Positions 57,658-64,000 of a stretch of DNA of 64,000 nucleotides are shown in pieces. Position 1 is the stretch's first letter. The number at the start of each line of letters is the position of its first letter. This DNA comes from Chroogloeocystis siderophila 5.2 s.c.1 (GTDB lineage Bacteria > Cyanobacteriota > Cyanobacteriia > Cyanobacteriales > Chroococcidiopsidaceae). Where the stretch lies: positions 186,001 through 250,000 of the forward strand of contig NZ_MRCC01000005.1 in the NCBI RefSeq assembly GCF_001904655.1, in the 5' to 3' direction. Made by a program: the position numbers and the translations under genes. Under the pieces are notes generated by a model. The model was not told where the DNA came from, made no database searches, and was given only the letters and a program-made list of their open reading frames with translations.

Positions 57658-58065
57658 ATGAGTGCGACATTGAAAGAATTTCTCGAAGCTTGTGAGTCAT
57701 TATCTACACTGCGCTTGATTGTAACGAGTAGTGCAGCGGTTTTAGAAGCACGTGGCAAGCTAGAAAAGATATTTTATGCCGAGTTGCCGAAAGGAAAATA
57801 TGCGAATATGCATACCGAGGGTTTTGAGTTTCATCTCAACATGGATGAAATTCAGCAAGTGAAGTTTGAAACGGGTGAAGCGAAACGCGGTAATTTTACA
57901 ACGTACGCGATTCGGTTTTTGGATAAAGAGGGAAAGCCTGCGCTGAGTGCGTTTTTGCAATGGGGTAAACCTGGAGAGTATGAACCAGGTCAAGTTGAGG
58001 CTTGGCAAGCTTTGCGCGAACAATACGGCGAAGTTTGGGAACCGGCTTTTGTGGAGAGTTTGTAG
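57658..58065 (+). CDS. ChuX/HutX-like haem-utilisation family protein
   Basis: 135 residues, soluble. NMHTEGFEFHLNMDEIQQV, YAIRFLDKEGKPALSAF and WGKPGEYEPGQVEAWQALRE follow the single HemS/ChuX repeat (HTxDFxxHL...DxxG...KPGxPE..W). ChuX/HutX proteins carry haem in the cytoplasm. The haem ligand cannot be shown here, so haem binding is inference. It follows phoH by 27 bases. Confidence 0.65.
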   Translation: MSATLKEFLEACESLSTLRLIVTSSAAVLEARGKLEKIFYAELPKGKYANMHTEGFEFHLNMDEIQQVKFETGEAKRGNFTTYAIRFLDKEGKPALSAFLQWGKPGEYEPGQVEAWQALREQYGEVWEPAFVESL

Positions 58066-58094
58066 TGGGAATTGAACCGCAGAGATAAGAGAAA

Positions 58095-58883
58095 GTGAGA
58101 GTTTTTTGGGAATTGTGTCTTGTTATTGCTTTATTTTTAGGTGGTGGCAAGGCGGTGGCTGGGCAATTAGCTGATCGATTGGCAAGTTTTCCACATTGGA
58201 ATAAACCTGTCGTGCAGGTAGCGCAGGGAGATATGGTTTATCCTGATTGGATGGCTGGTAGTTGGAATGTGACAAGTACGCTGGTTGATGCGGTTGCGCC
58301 GTTAGCGCCTGATATTGTGTCTCCTGGGTTTGAGAGTAATCGTCGTAATCTACAGCAGCCAATTCGTTTTCCTGTACGGTTTGGGGAAAATAAATTGTTT
58401 AAATCTCGTTCTTTTGCTCCTACTACGGTGCGTTCCGCGGTCATTGCGGATCGCGCTTTTAATGGTTTAAGTTTGGCGAGGGCGTATTTAGGCGATGCAG
58501 TAATTGCGGTTAAAGTCGATCCTCAGTCTCCGAATCGTCAGATTACTTTACTTAAGGGCGATCGCCAGCTAGTTTCGATTGTCTCAGGTCGTGCGACAGA
58601 AACTCTAGGAAACGATCAATTTATTACAACTGAGGTGTTTCAGCAGTTCTTTCGTAGTCAGGATTCGCGTCCTTATTTTAACGAGGTTGAATCGACAACT
58701 GCTTATCACTATCTTCCACAATCTGAGCCTGCGATTACAGCCGATCAAGTTACTGCTGTCTATTTATCGCCTCAAGATCCAAATTACTTCGCGGCGGCTT
58801 CTCGGCCTGTCGCGCTGTATCGCTATCGATTAGAATTTACTCGTGTTGATGTTGAGCTAGCGATTAAAACCGCAGCTACATAG
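58095..58883 (+). CDS. Exported protein of DUF6816-like type
   Basis: 262 residues from GTG at 58095. A signal peptide (about 1-23, ending GKAVAG) precedes a domain with YPDWMAGSWNVTSTLVD, PVRFGENKLFKSRS, IADRAFNGLSLARAYLGD and ALYRYRLEFTRV. I recall plant and cyanobacterial thylakoid-lumen proteins of this pattern (DUF6816) with no function known. Probably periplasmic or lumenal. Follows the haem-carrier-like gene by 29 bases. Confidence 0.78.
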   Translation: MRVFWELCLVIALFLGGGKAVAGQLADRLASFPHWNKPVVQVAQGDMVYPDWMAGSWNVTSTLVDAVAPLAPDIVSPGFESNRRNLQQPIRFPVRFGENKLFKSRSFAPTTVRSAVIADRAFNGLSLARAYLGDAVIAVKVDPQSPNRQITLLKGDRQLVSIVSGRATETLGNDQFITTEVFQQFFRSQDSRPYFNEVESTTAYHYLPQSEPAITADQVTAVYLSPQDPNYFAAASRPVALYRYRLEFTRVDVELAIKTAAT

Positions 58884-59018
58884 ACAAAACTGTCTTCACA
58901 GGTTTTTACACAATGGGTTTGTTTATCTCGCGCAGGAAGTCGCGCCGTTTTTTGTAGTATCTGTATTATAATGTATTATTAGCTGCGATCGCAGCGATGC
59001 AGAAATCGAGACAGCAAT

Positions 59019-60836
59019 ATGGCAGATTTGCGGGACATCCTCAGATACTACAAAAACTACAGAGCGATCGCAATTTTTAGCATTGCGGCAGCGAGCGTAT
59101 TTGAAATTATTGATCTGGTTGTGCCGTATGCGATCGGACAAATTTTAAATGTACTATCGAATCAACCTGTTGACGGGATAGTACAAAGTGTAGTGATCGC
59201 ATTTTCTCAATTAACGCAATTACCTATCAATCGATTATTTTCGCTGGCGGTACTGTTAGGTTTAGTGTTCTTAGTGACTGTGGTTCGCGCACCACTACAA
59301 GTTTGGTTAAGCTTTTGGTTTCACTGGGATATTGCTTTACGTACCCGTCGTGATCACGCGCAAAAAACGCTAGAGAAAATCCTCACGCTACCACTAGAAT
59401 TTTATGACGAAAATAATCCTGGGCGAATTGCAGGACGCGTCGCGCGAGGACTCGAAAACCATACTTGGACTTATCCAGAAATTGCTGGACAATTGATTCC
59501 TAAATTATTCCGCGTCTTAGGAATTTTCCTAATTATTTGGTTTATTGAGTGGCGGATTGCGTTGTTGTTTCTTGTCTCTTTCGTATTCATTCTCAGCTTT
59601 AGTTTGAAAGACTTAAAGCAGTTGATGGATCAAGAACGACGGCTAGATCGGTATATGGAAAATACGCAAAGCCGCACGTCAGAGATTATTACCAATATCA
59701 AAACTGTCAAAGCCTTTGCAACAGAAGCTGCTGAGTTAAAACGCCAAAGACAGCGCTTAGATCGCGAATTAAATGTGGTCATTTATCGCATCCACTTGGG
59801 TTACATCAAGTTATCAACTTGGCAAAGAACCGTCGTTCAGTTTTGTGTCTTCGGTGTCTTGGGTTTAGCGCTTGCGGCTACTGTAGGCGGACAAATCTCG
59901 CTGGGACACTTTGTTACGACCTTAACGATTTCTAGCATGGCGTATGCTGAACTTGAACCAATTAGCAACTTAGCAGAGATCTTCGCGCGTCGCTATGCTT
60001 CAATGCTGCGCTTTCATGAATTTATGCAGCAACCGACTGGGAAAGATGCTGCAAGTTTGGTGAGTACATCCGCAAATACAGCGATGTATGCATTTACAGG
60101 TAAAGTTGAGTTTTCGCACCTGACGTTTGGTTATGACCCGAATCGTCCGGTTTTAAAGGATATTAACTTATTGATTGAACCGTATCAAACTGTGGCGCTT
60201 GTCGGGCGATCAGGTTCGGGTAAATCGACTTTGGTGAAGCTACTGTTTCGCTATTTTGAACCGAATCAAGGTCAGATTCTAATTGACGGTCAAGATATTC
60301 GTGATTTAGACATCGCTGGATATCGTCGCCGCTTGGCAATTGTGCATCAAGAAGTTGATGTTTTTAATGGGACTTTGCTTGATAACCTGACCTATGGTAA
60401 TCCGCACGTGAGTTTTGCACAAGTTGAGCAAGCTTGCCGAATTGCCAGGTTAGATGAAGTGATTCAACAAATGCCGCAAGGGTACAATACGGTAGTTGGT
60501 GAAAGAGGCTTGCGCTTATCTGGCGGACAAAGACAAAGATTAGGAATTGCGCGATCGCTGTTAGTCGATCCTGATGTTTTGATCTTTGATGAAGCAACTT
60601 CGAGTCTTGATTACGAGTCGGAACGTTCGATTCAACTTGCTATGCGCTCAATTCTGGGTACGCGGACTACAATCATTATTGCGCACCGTCTCAGTACTGT
60701 CCGTGAAGCTGATAAAATTGTTGTTCTCGACCAAGGTAGAATCGTCGAAGTTGGCAGTCATGATGAATTACTTCGTCAACAAGGTATTTACCACCGTCTG
60801 CACTCGCTACAAGAAACTGGAGAACTTTTGCATTAA
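59019..60836 (+). CDS. ABC transporter, fused permease and ATPase
   Basis: 605 residues. Six-helix membrane domain (about 15-315) and nucleotide-binding domain with Walker A GRSGSGKST, signature LSGGQRQRLGIARSLL, Walker B VLIFDEATSSLD and H-loop IIIAHRLST. It is a type IV exporter half-transporter, likely a homodimer moving lipids or peptides. No partner gene is adjacent. Start ATG at 59019. Confidence 0.93.
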   Translation: MADLRDILRYYKNYRAIAIFSIAAASVFEIIDLVVPYAIGQILNVLSNQPVDGIVQSVVIAFSQLTQLPINRLFSLAVLLGLVFLVTVVRAPLQVWLSFWFHWDIALRTRRDHAQKTLEKILTLPLEFYDENNPGRIAGRVARGLENHTWTYPEIAGQLIPKLFRVLGIFLIIWFIEWRIALLFLVSFVFILSFSLKDLKQLMDQERRLDRYMENTQSRTSEIITNIKTVKAFATEAAELKRQRQRLDRELNVVIYRIHLGYIKLSTWQRTVVQFCVFGVLGLALAATVGGQISLGHFVTTLTISSMAYAELEPISNLAEIFARRYASMLRFHEFMQQPTGKDAASLVSTSANTAMYAFTGKVEFSHLTFGYDPNRPVLKDINLLIEPYQTVALVGRSGSGKSTLVKLLFRYFEPNQGQILIDGQDIRDLDIAGYRRRLAIVHQEVDVFNGTLLDNLTYGNPHVSFAQVEQACRIARLDEVIQQMPQGYNTVVGERGLRLSGGQRQRLGIARSLLVDPDVLIFDEATSSLDYESERSIQLAMRSILGTRTTIIIAHRLSTVREADKIVVLDQGRIVEVGSHDELLRQQGIYHRLHSLQETGELLH

Positions 60837-60870
60837 ATCAGCGGGTATAGTTAAAGGTTCCACTTTTTTA

Positions 60871-60927
60871 GGTAACGGGTAATCGGTCATCGGTAATGGG
60901 TTTTCTTTCAGTGACCAATTACCAACT
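60871..60927. repeat. Dispersed TTACCCATTACC repeat, copy 6 (inverted pair)
   Basis: GGTAACGGGTAATCGGTCAT is followed by GGTAATGGG, and CAGTGACCAATTACCAAC faces them after TTTTCTTT. The best-formed copy after 43215; it lies just past the ABC transporter gene. Confidence 0.6.
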
Positions 60928-61110
60928 ATATTAAATCCGGTTGATTAGTGATAATAGAAATGGTGGCTAGCCACTAGTCACAAAGAAAAGTTATTTAACC
61001 GGAATGATATTACCCAATACTAGAAATTTCACTGCGAAAGACAAATAATTGTAAAAGACTACTTCCACTTTTCAAAAGCTTGCGCTATCATAATAAATCG
61101 TGGGTTAAAA

Positions 61111-61193
61111 GGGTCGATGCCCGAGTGGTTAATGGGGGCGGACTGTAAATCCGCTGGTTTACACCTACGCTGGTTCAAATCCAGCTCGGCCCA
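61111..61193 (+). tRNA. tRNA-Tyr(GUA)
   Basis: 83 bases with a long variable arm. Acceptor GGGTCGA pairs with TCGGCCC; the anticodon arm is GCGGA-CTGTAAA-TCCGC. No encoded CCA. A substrate of the tgt enzyme in this window. Confidence 0.96.
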
Positions 61194-61203
61194 CCTCATT
61201 TTT

Positions 61204-61275
61204 GCCCGTGTAGCTCAGTGGTAGAGCACACCCTTGGTAAGGGTGAGGTCGCGAGTTCAATCCTCGCCACGGGCT
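61204..61275 (+). tRNA. tRNA-Thr(GGU)
   Basis: 72 bases. Acceptor GCCCGTG pairs with CACGGGC; anticodon arm CACCC-TTGGTAA-GGGTG with anticodon GGT. It follows tRNA-Tyr by ten bases, so the two are co-transcribed. Confidence 0.96.
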
Positions 61276-61333
61276 TTAGAAATTTGTCAGCGTCTAGCTA
61301 GATTAAATTGTGCGCAATGCGATCGCAAGCTTC

Positions 61334-61906
61334 TTACTCAATGCTGCTAGCCTGATTGAGAACTGCAGTTGTCCTCATTGTATCGAGTAACGTAACGACG
61401 ATCACCTCAGGAGTCATACCGTTTACGCGAACATTCCCAGGTTTGAGGAGGAGATTGGGCGCTTGAGAGCAGCGTTTTAAACAGCCGGTTGCTTGAATGA
61501 CAACGCGATCGCTCAAACCCCACTCGTGTAATGTTCTTTCTAGATTCGACAACAACCTGCTAGCACCTTTTTTTAGACAACCTGATTGATAACAAGCAAC
61601 AATCTTAATTTTATTTTCTACGCTGTTACTCTCTGATGCTGTCAGATGATTAACGCGATCGGCTTTCCAGCGTAATTCACCTGTTTTGGATTTCAGCTTC
61701 TTTTCGCCGACAACTTCGAGCCAATCATTAGGCTGTAAACTTAAACCAAGCTTGAAGCGCAACTGTTTCGCGAGTTTAATACTCAGGTTTCCTGTTTCAA
61801 TTTCTAGTTGCAAGTATTTAGGTATCCCATATCCATCAGTGATAAAGCCTAAGAATTTTCCTTCGAGGCGAAAGGGTAATAGGCGATCGCGCTGATCGTC
61901 ACTCAT
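61334..61906 (-). CDS. Thioredoxin-like 2Fe-2S ferredoxin domain protein
   Basis: 190 residues. The N-terminal 90 form a small beta-rich region (EGKFLGFITDGYGIPKYLQLE) and the C-terminal 90 a thioredoxin-like ferredoxin with cysteine pairs CYQSGC and GCLKRC. A soluble one-electron carrier. It lies 14 bases after nifT on the same strand, and similar proteins are common downstream of nifVZT in cyanobacteria, so a role in electron supply to nitrogenase or its assembly is plausible. Confidence 0.85.
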   Translation of the reverse strand: MSDDQRDRLLPFRLEGKFLGFITDGYGIPKYLQLEIETGNLSIKLAKQLRFKLGLSLQPNDWLEVVGEKKLKSKTGELRWKADRVNHLTASESNSVENKIKIVACYQSGCLKKGASRLLSNLERTLHEWGLSDRVVIQATGCLKRCSQAPNLLLKPGNVRVNGMTPEVIVVTLLDTMRTTAVLNQASSIE

Positions 61907-61920
61907 ATTTTCTACTTCCT

Positions 61921-62124
61921 TTAAGATAGTCTTTTAGCTTCGATCGTCTGCGGTAATCGTAAAGGTTCGGGTAAATTTGGAATTGCTAATTCCCAACCGT
62001 TGGCCAAGGTAAAAATCTTACCCTGATCGCCATCAATTTGATTTACCACTTCTTCCTCAAGGTCTTTTTTGGCAACATAAACAACTAAATGTCCAGCAGC
62101 ATTTTGACGTAGCATGACTTTCAT
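61921..62124 (-). CDS. nifT: NifT/FixU protein
   Basis: 67 residues: MKVMLRQNAAGHLVVYVAKKD and GDQGKIFTLANGWELAIPNLP are the NifT pattern. A small nif-cluster protein whose exact role is unclear. ATG at 62124 overlaps the nifZ stop (ATGA). Confidence 0.95.
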   Translation of the reverse strand: MKVMLRQNAAGHLVVYVAKKDLEEEVVNQIDGDQGKIFTLANGWELAIPNLPEPLRLPQTIEAKRLS

Positions 62125-62387
62125 TTGATTTCCTCAACAGCTTCTAGTTCTTTTTTGCGACAACCGACAATGAAACCTGTTTCGATAAAATGCACCGCGT
62201 AGATATAAGAATTTTGCAAAAATGTGCCAATACTAATGACGTAGCCAATTTCTCCCTTTTTCGCGAGTGTAGCCCCAATTTCTTGACCAGGATAAGTACC
62301 GTCATTACGGATTAGTTTGCGCGTTCTAACTTTTGCGCCAATTTCAAAAGCTGGGGGTAAATCGAGTTCCAATTCATCCGCTTGCAT
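62121..62387 (-). CDS. nifZ: Nitrogenase maturation protein NifZ
   Basis: 88 residues from ATG at 62387 (MQADELELDLPPAFEIG), chosen because AGGAAAT is five bases upstream; an ATG five codons earlier has none. FEIGAKVRTRKLIRNDGTYP and GEIGYVISIGTFLQ are the NifZ fold. NifZ helps mature the P-cluster of the MoFe protein. Translationally coupled to nifT. Confidence 0.95.
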   Translation of the reverse strand: MQADELELDLPPAFEIGAKVRTRKLIRNDGTYPGQEIGATLAKKGEIGYVISIGTFLQNSYIYAVHFIETGFIVGCRKKELEAVEEIK

Positions 62388-62495
62388 AGGATTTCCTACC
62401 ATTTCACTTAAAAGTTCGTATTAGAATAAGAGGGGAAGTACATCCCTTTCGTTTCAAAGTTCCCCGCTCGTGGGGGATTTAAGGGGCTATCTATT

Positions 62496-63611
62496 TCATC
62501 TGGTGCAATGGTATAAACTCAAAAGTTCTTGTATGTCGAGGCTGCGTTTGTTTTGGATCGACTGTTGTCGCACTGCGTCTAAAAGCGATTGCGTTTCATC
62601 GATGTTGACATTAATCCCTTGCTGCTGTAGTAAATTAGCTACCAAATGTCGCCCTGAATGTTTACCCGCAACCAAGCGCCTTTCCCAACCGACTTCTTCG
62701 GGTGCAAACGGTTCGTAAGTTACAGGATTTTGCAAAATGCCATGCGCGTGAATACCAGACTCGTGCGCAAACGTATTTTCACCAACGATCGCCTTCCACG
62801 GGGGAACTTTGCAACCGGATGCAGCGGCTACGAGTCGCGATAGTTCTAATAAGCGCGTTGTATCAATTCCTAAGTCAATTTTATGCAGGCGTTTGAGCGC
62901 CATCACCACTTCTTCCAAAGCCGCATTACCCGCCCTTTCTCCTAATCCATTAACAGTGGTATTCACTGATAAAGCGCCAGCTTGCAAGCCAGCTAAAGCA
63001 TTTGCGGTTGCTAAACCAAAGTCATTGTGCGTGTGCATTTCTACGGGAATCGCCAAATACATCACCAATTGTTTGACTTTGGTATATGTTGTAAACGGAT
63101 CGAGAATTCCCACTGTGTCACAAAATCGAAACCTTGACGCACCCCACTCTTGAGCATAAAGCGCAACATCAACCAGAAAGTTTTCATCGGCTCTAGAAGC
63201 GTCTTCGCCACCGACTGCTACCCAAAGTCCGCGATCGCACGCGAAGCTAATTGTCTCTTTGAGTTTTTGCAACATCACGCGCCATTGTCCGTGATACTTG
63301 GCATCAATTTGAATCTCAGAAACAGGAACCGAGATATGTACGCGCTGCAATCCACACGCAATCGAAGCTTGGATATCAGAAATTTTTGCACGATTCCAGC
63401 CTAAAAGTTGAGCTTGCAAATTTAAGTTAGAAATTGCGGCGATCGCTGTTGTTTCCACTTCACCCATTGCAGGGATACCGACTTCTAATTCGTTCACACC
63501 AATCGCATCTAAAAATTTAGCGATCGCGACTTTCTCCTCAATATTAAAGGTAACACCCGCTGCTTGTTCGCCATCTCGTAGTGTAGTGTCGTTAATAACA
63601 ATCGTGTTCAT
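62496..63611 (-). CDS. nifV: Homocitrate synthase
   Basis: About 371 residues from ATG at 63611, chosen because AGAGGTG lies about ten bases upstream; an ATG at 63629 has no ribosome-binding site. NDTTLRDGEQAAGVTF is the catalytic N-terminal motif, VEMHTHNDFGLATANALAG the metal site, and GLGERAGNAALEEVVMAL the usual NifV block. It condenses acetyl-CoA and 2-oxoglutarate to homocitrate, the organic ligand of FeMo-co. It heads the nifV-nifZ-nifT group; nifP, often upstream, is not seen. Confidence 0.95.
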   Translation of the reverse strand: MNTIVINDTTLRDGEQAAGVTFNIEEKVAIAKFLDAIGVNELEVGIPAMGEVETTAIAAISNLNLQAQLLGWNRAKISDIQASIACGLQRVHISVPVSEIQIDAKYHGQWRVMLQKLKETISFACDRGLWVAVGGEDASRADENFLVDVALYAQEWGASRFRFCDTVGILDPFTTYTKVKQLVMYLAIPVEMHTHNDFGLATANALAGLQAGALSVNTTVNGLGERAGNAALEEVVMALKRLHKIDLGIDTTRLLELSRLVAAASGCKVPPWKAIVGENTFAHESGIHAHGILQNPVTYEPFAPEEVGWERRLVAGKHSGRHLVANLLQQQGINVNIDETQSLLDAVRQQSIQNKRSLDIQELLSLYHCTR

Positions 63612-63708
63612 ATTCACAACACCTCTCATGACATTTTAGTTGTTTGCATTTGAGCCAATTTTGACGTTAGGTATGTTGCCTAAAATCGAACATTCAACTT
63701 TACTTAGC

Positions 63709-63804
63709 TCACCTCTTCGCTCGCAACAAAAAATAAGCAAAATATATGTTGACAACTATTGGAACAACTATCAAACTGATACCTGCAATTATTACTGTAA
63801 ACAT
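63709..63804 (-). CDS. Possible 31-residue membrane microprotein
   Basis: ATG at 63804 is preceded by AAGGAAAACATC, a fair ribosome-binding site. The product is one hydrophobic helix (VIIAGISLIVVPIVVNIYFA) with a basic end (LLRAKR). It lies between the DUF2949 gene and nifV on the same strand. The look is that of small photosynthetic or oxidase subunits, but it matches none that I can recall. Confidence 0.4.
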   Translation of the reverse strand: MFTVIIAGISLIVVPIVVNIYFAYFLLRAKR

Positions 63805-63857
63805 GATGTTTTCCTTGTTTTTGATAAAAATGATAGTGGATGTTTAAGAAATTACGG

Positions 63858-64000
63858 TCAGATTTCCATCTCTATTGCCCATGAATAAATACCAACATAA
63901 GTTTTGGCTTCTATCCAATCAAAAATTTGCGTTAATTGAGCTAAAGAAACTAGCCCATACTGCCAAAGAATCATAGGTAAGGGAGCAGAATCTGACTCGC
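63858..64000 (-). CDS. DUF2949 family protein, 3' part
   Basis: The last 46 codons before the TGA at 63858, running off the right edge. LPMILWQYGLVSLAQLTQIF and DWIEAKTYVGIYSW match the conserved C-terminal part of DUF2949, a short cyanobacterial family of unknown function. Upstream part and start are outside the window. Confidence 0.75.
   Translation of the reverse strand, partial: ESDSAPLPMILWQYGLVSLAQLTQIFDWIEAKTYVGIYSWAIEMEI

Noticed and set aside
63640-63888. 82-codon plus-strand frame opposite the 31-codon ORF
   Set aside because: A/T-rich, Asn/Tyr/Cys-rich and without start signals; the opposite strand has better evidence.

Overview
The window is cyanobacterial chromosome. It carries photosystem I genes (psaF, psaJ, psaL), a photosystem II gene (psbK), a chorismate lyase of the plastoquinone route, Tic22- and Ycf52-like families, and very frequent GCGATCGC octamers (HIP1) in and between genes. 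A nifV-nifZ-nifT block at the right edge points to a nitrogen fixer. The psaF-psaJ-psaL order and the proline-rich loop of PsaL recall Chroococcidiopsis-type unicellular and heterocystous lineages; I cannot name the species from sequence alone.

Layout. 1-6000: the 3' part of a cytosine-5 DNA methyltransferase, facing a CyaC-type hybrid kinase/adenylate cyclase that follows prfC. 6000-13000: small membrane and hydrolase genes, hemB, a DUF29 protein and an exported phosphatase. 13000-16700: znuC-znuA and a divergent SLH porin that share a Zur-like palindrome. 17000-25300: rqcH, remA-gmk, a broken glycosyltransferase, psaF-psaJ-psaL, tsaD, a hydrolase, a GNAT and tRNA-Pro. 25500-35000: Tic22-like protein, prmC, tsaC, a degenerate histidine kinase, a second GNAT, puuE, comF-like, cobS, an unknown conserved gene and tgt.

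35000-40900 is an accessory interval, AT-rich at both ends, inserted between tgt and psbK, which I recall as neighbours in other cyanobacteria. It holds a decayed MntA/HepT toxin-antitoxin pair, an amino-acid permease overlapping a lipoprotein methyltransferase, and a two-gene operon (a broken nuclease-like gene coupled to a phosphoribosyltransferase-like gene) that is the best candidate here for an undescribed system. 41000-52000: GST, TPR, PBP2, two intact toxin-antitoxin pairs, VanY-type peptidase, transporters, a frameshifted membrane gene and a hairpin-array repeat. 53000-60900: a LeuC/HacA-type dehydratase subunit, an IS256 remnant, chorismate lyase, rpsP-khpA, phoH, a haem-carrier-like protein and an ABC exporter. 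61100-64000: tRNA-Tyr and tRNA-Thr, then a minus-strand 2Fe-2S protein, nifT, nifZ, nifV, a 31-codon ORF and a partial DUF2949 gene.

Several genes work together: ZnuA and ZnuC (permease not here), PsaF/J/L in one complex, TsaC and TsaD in t6A tRNA modification, and NifV/Z/T in nitrogenase cofactor supply and maturation. The spacers carry at least three families of short dispersed repeats. Several psa, psb and other small genes are under 60 codons and were found by eye.
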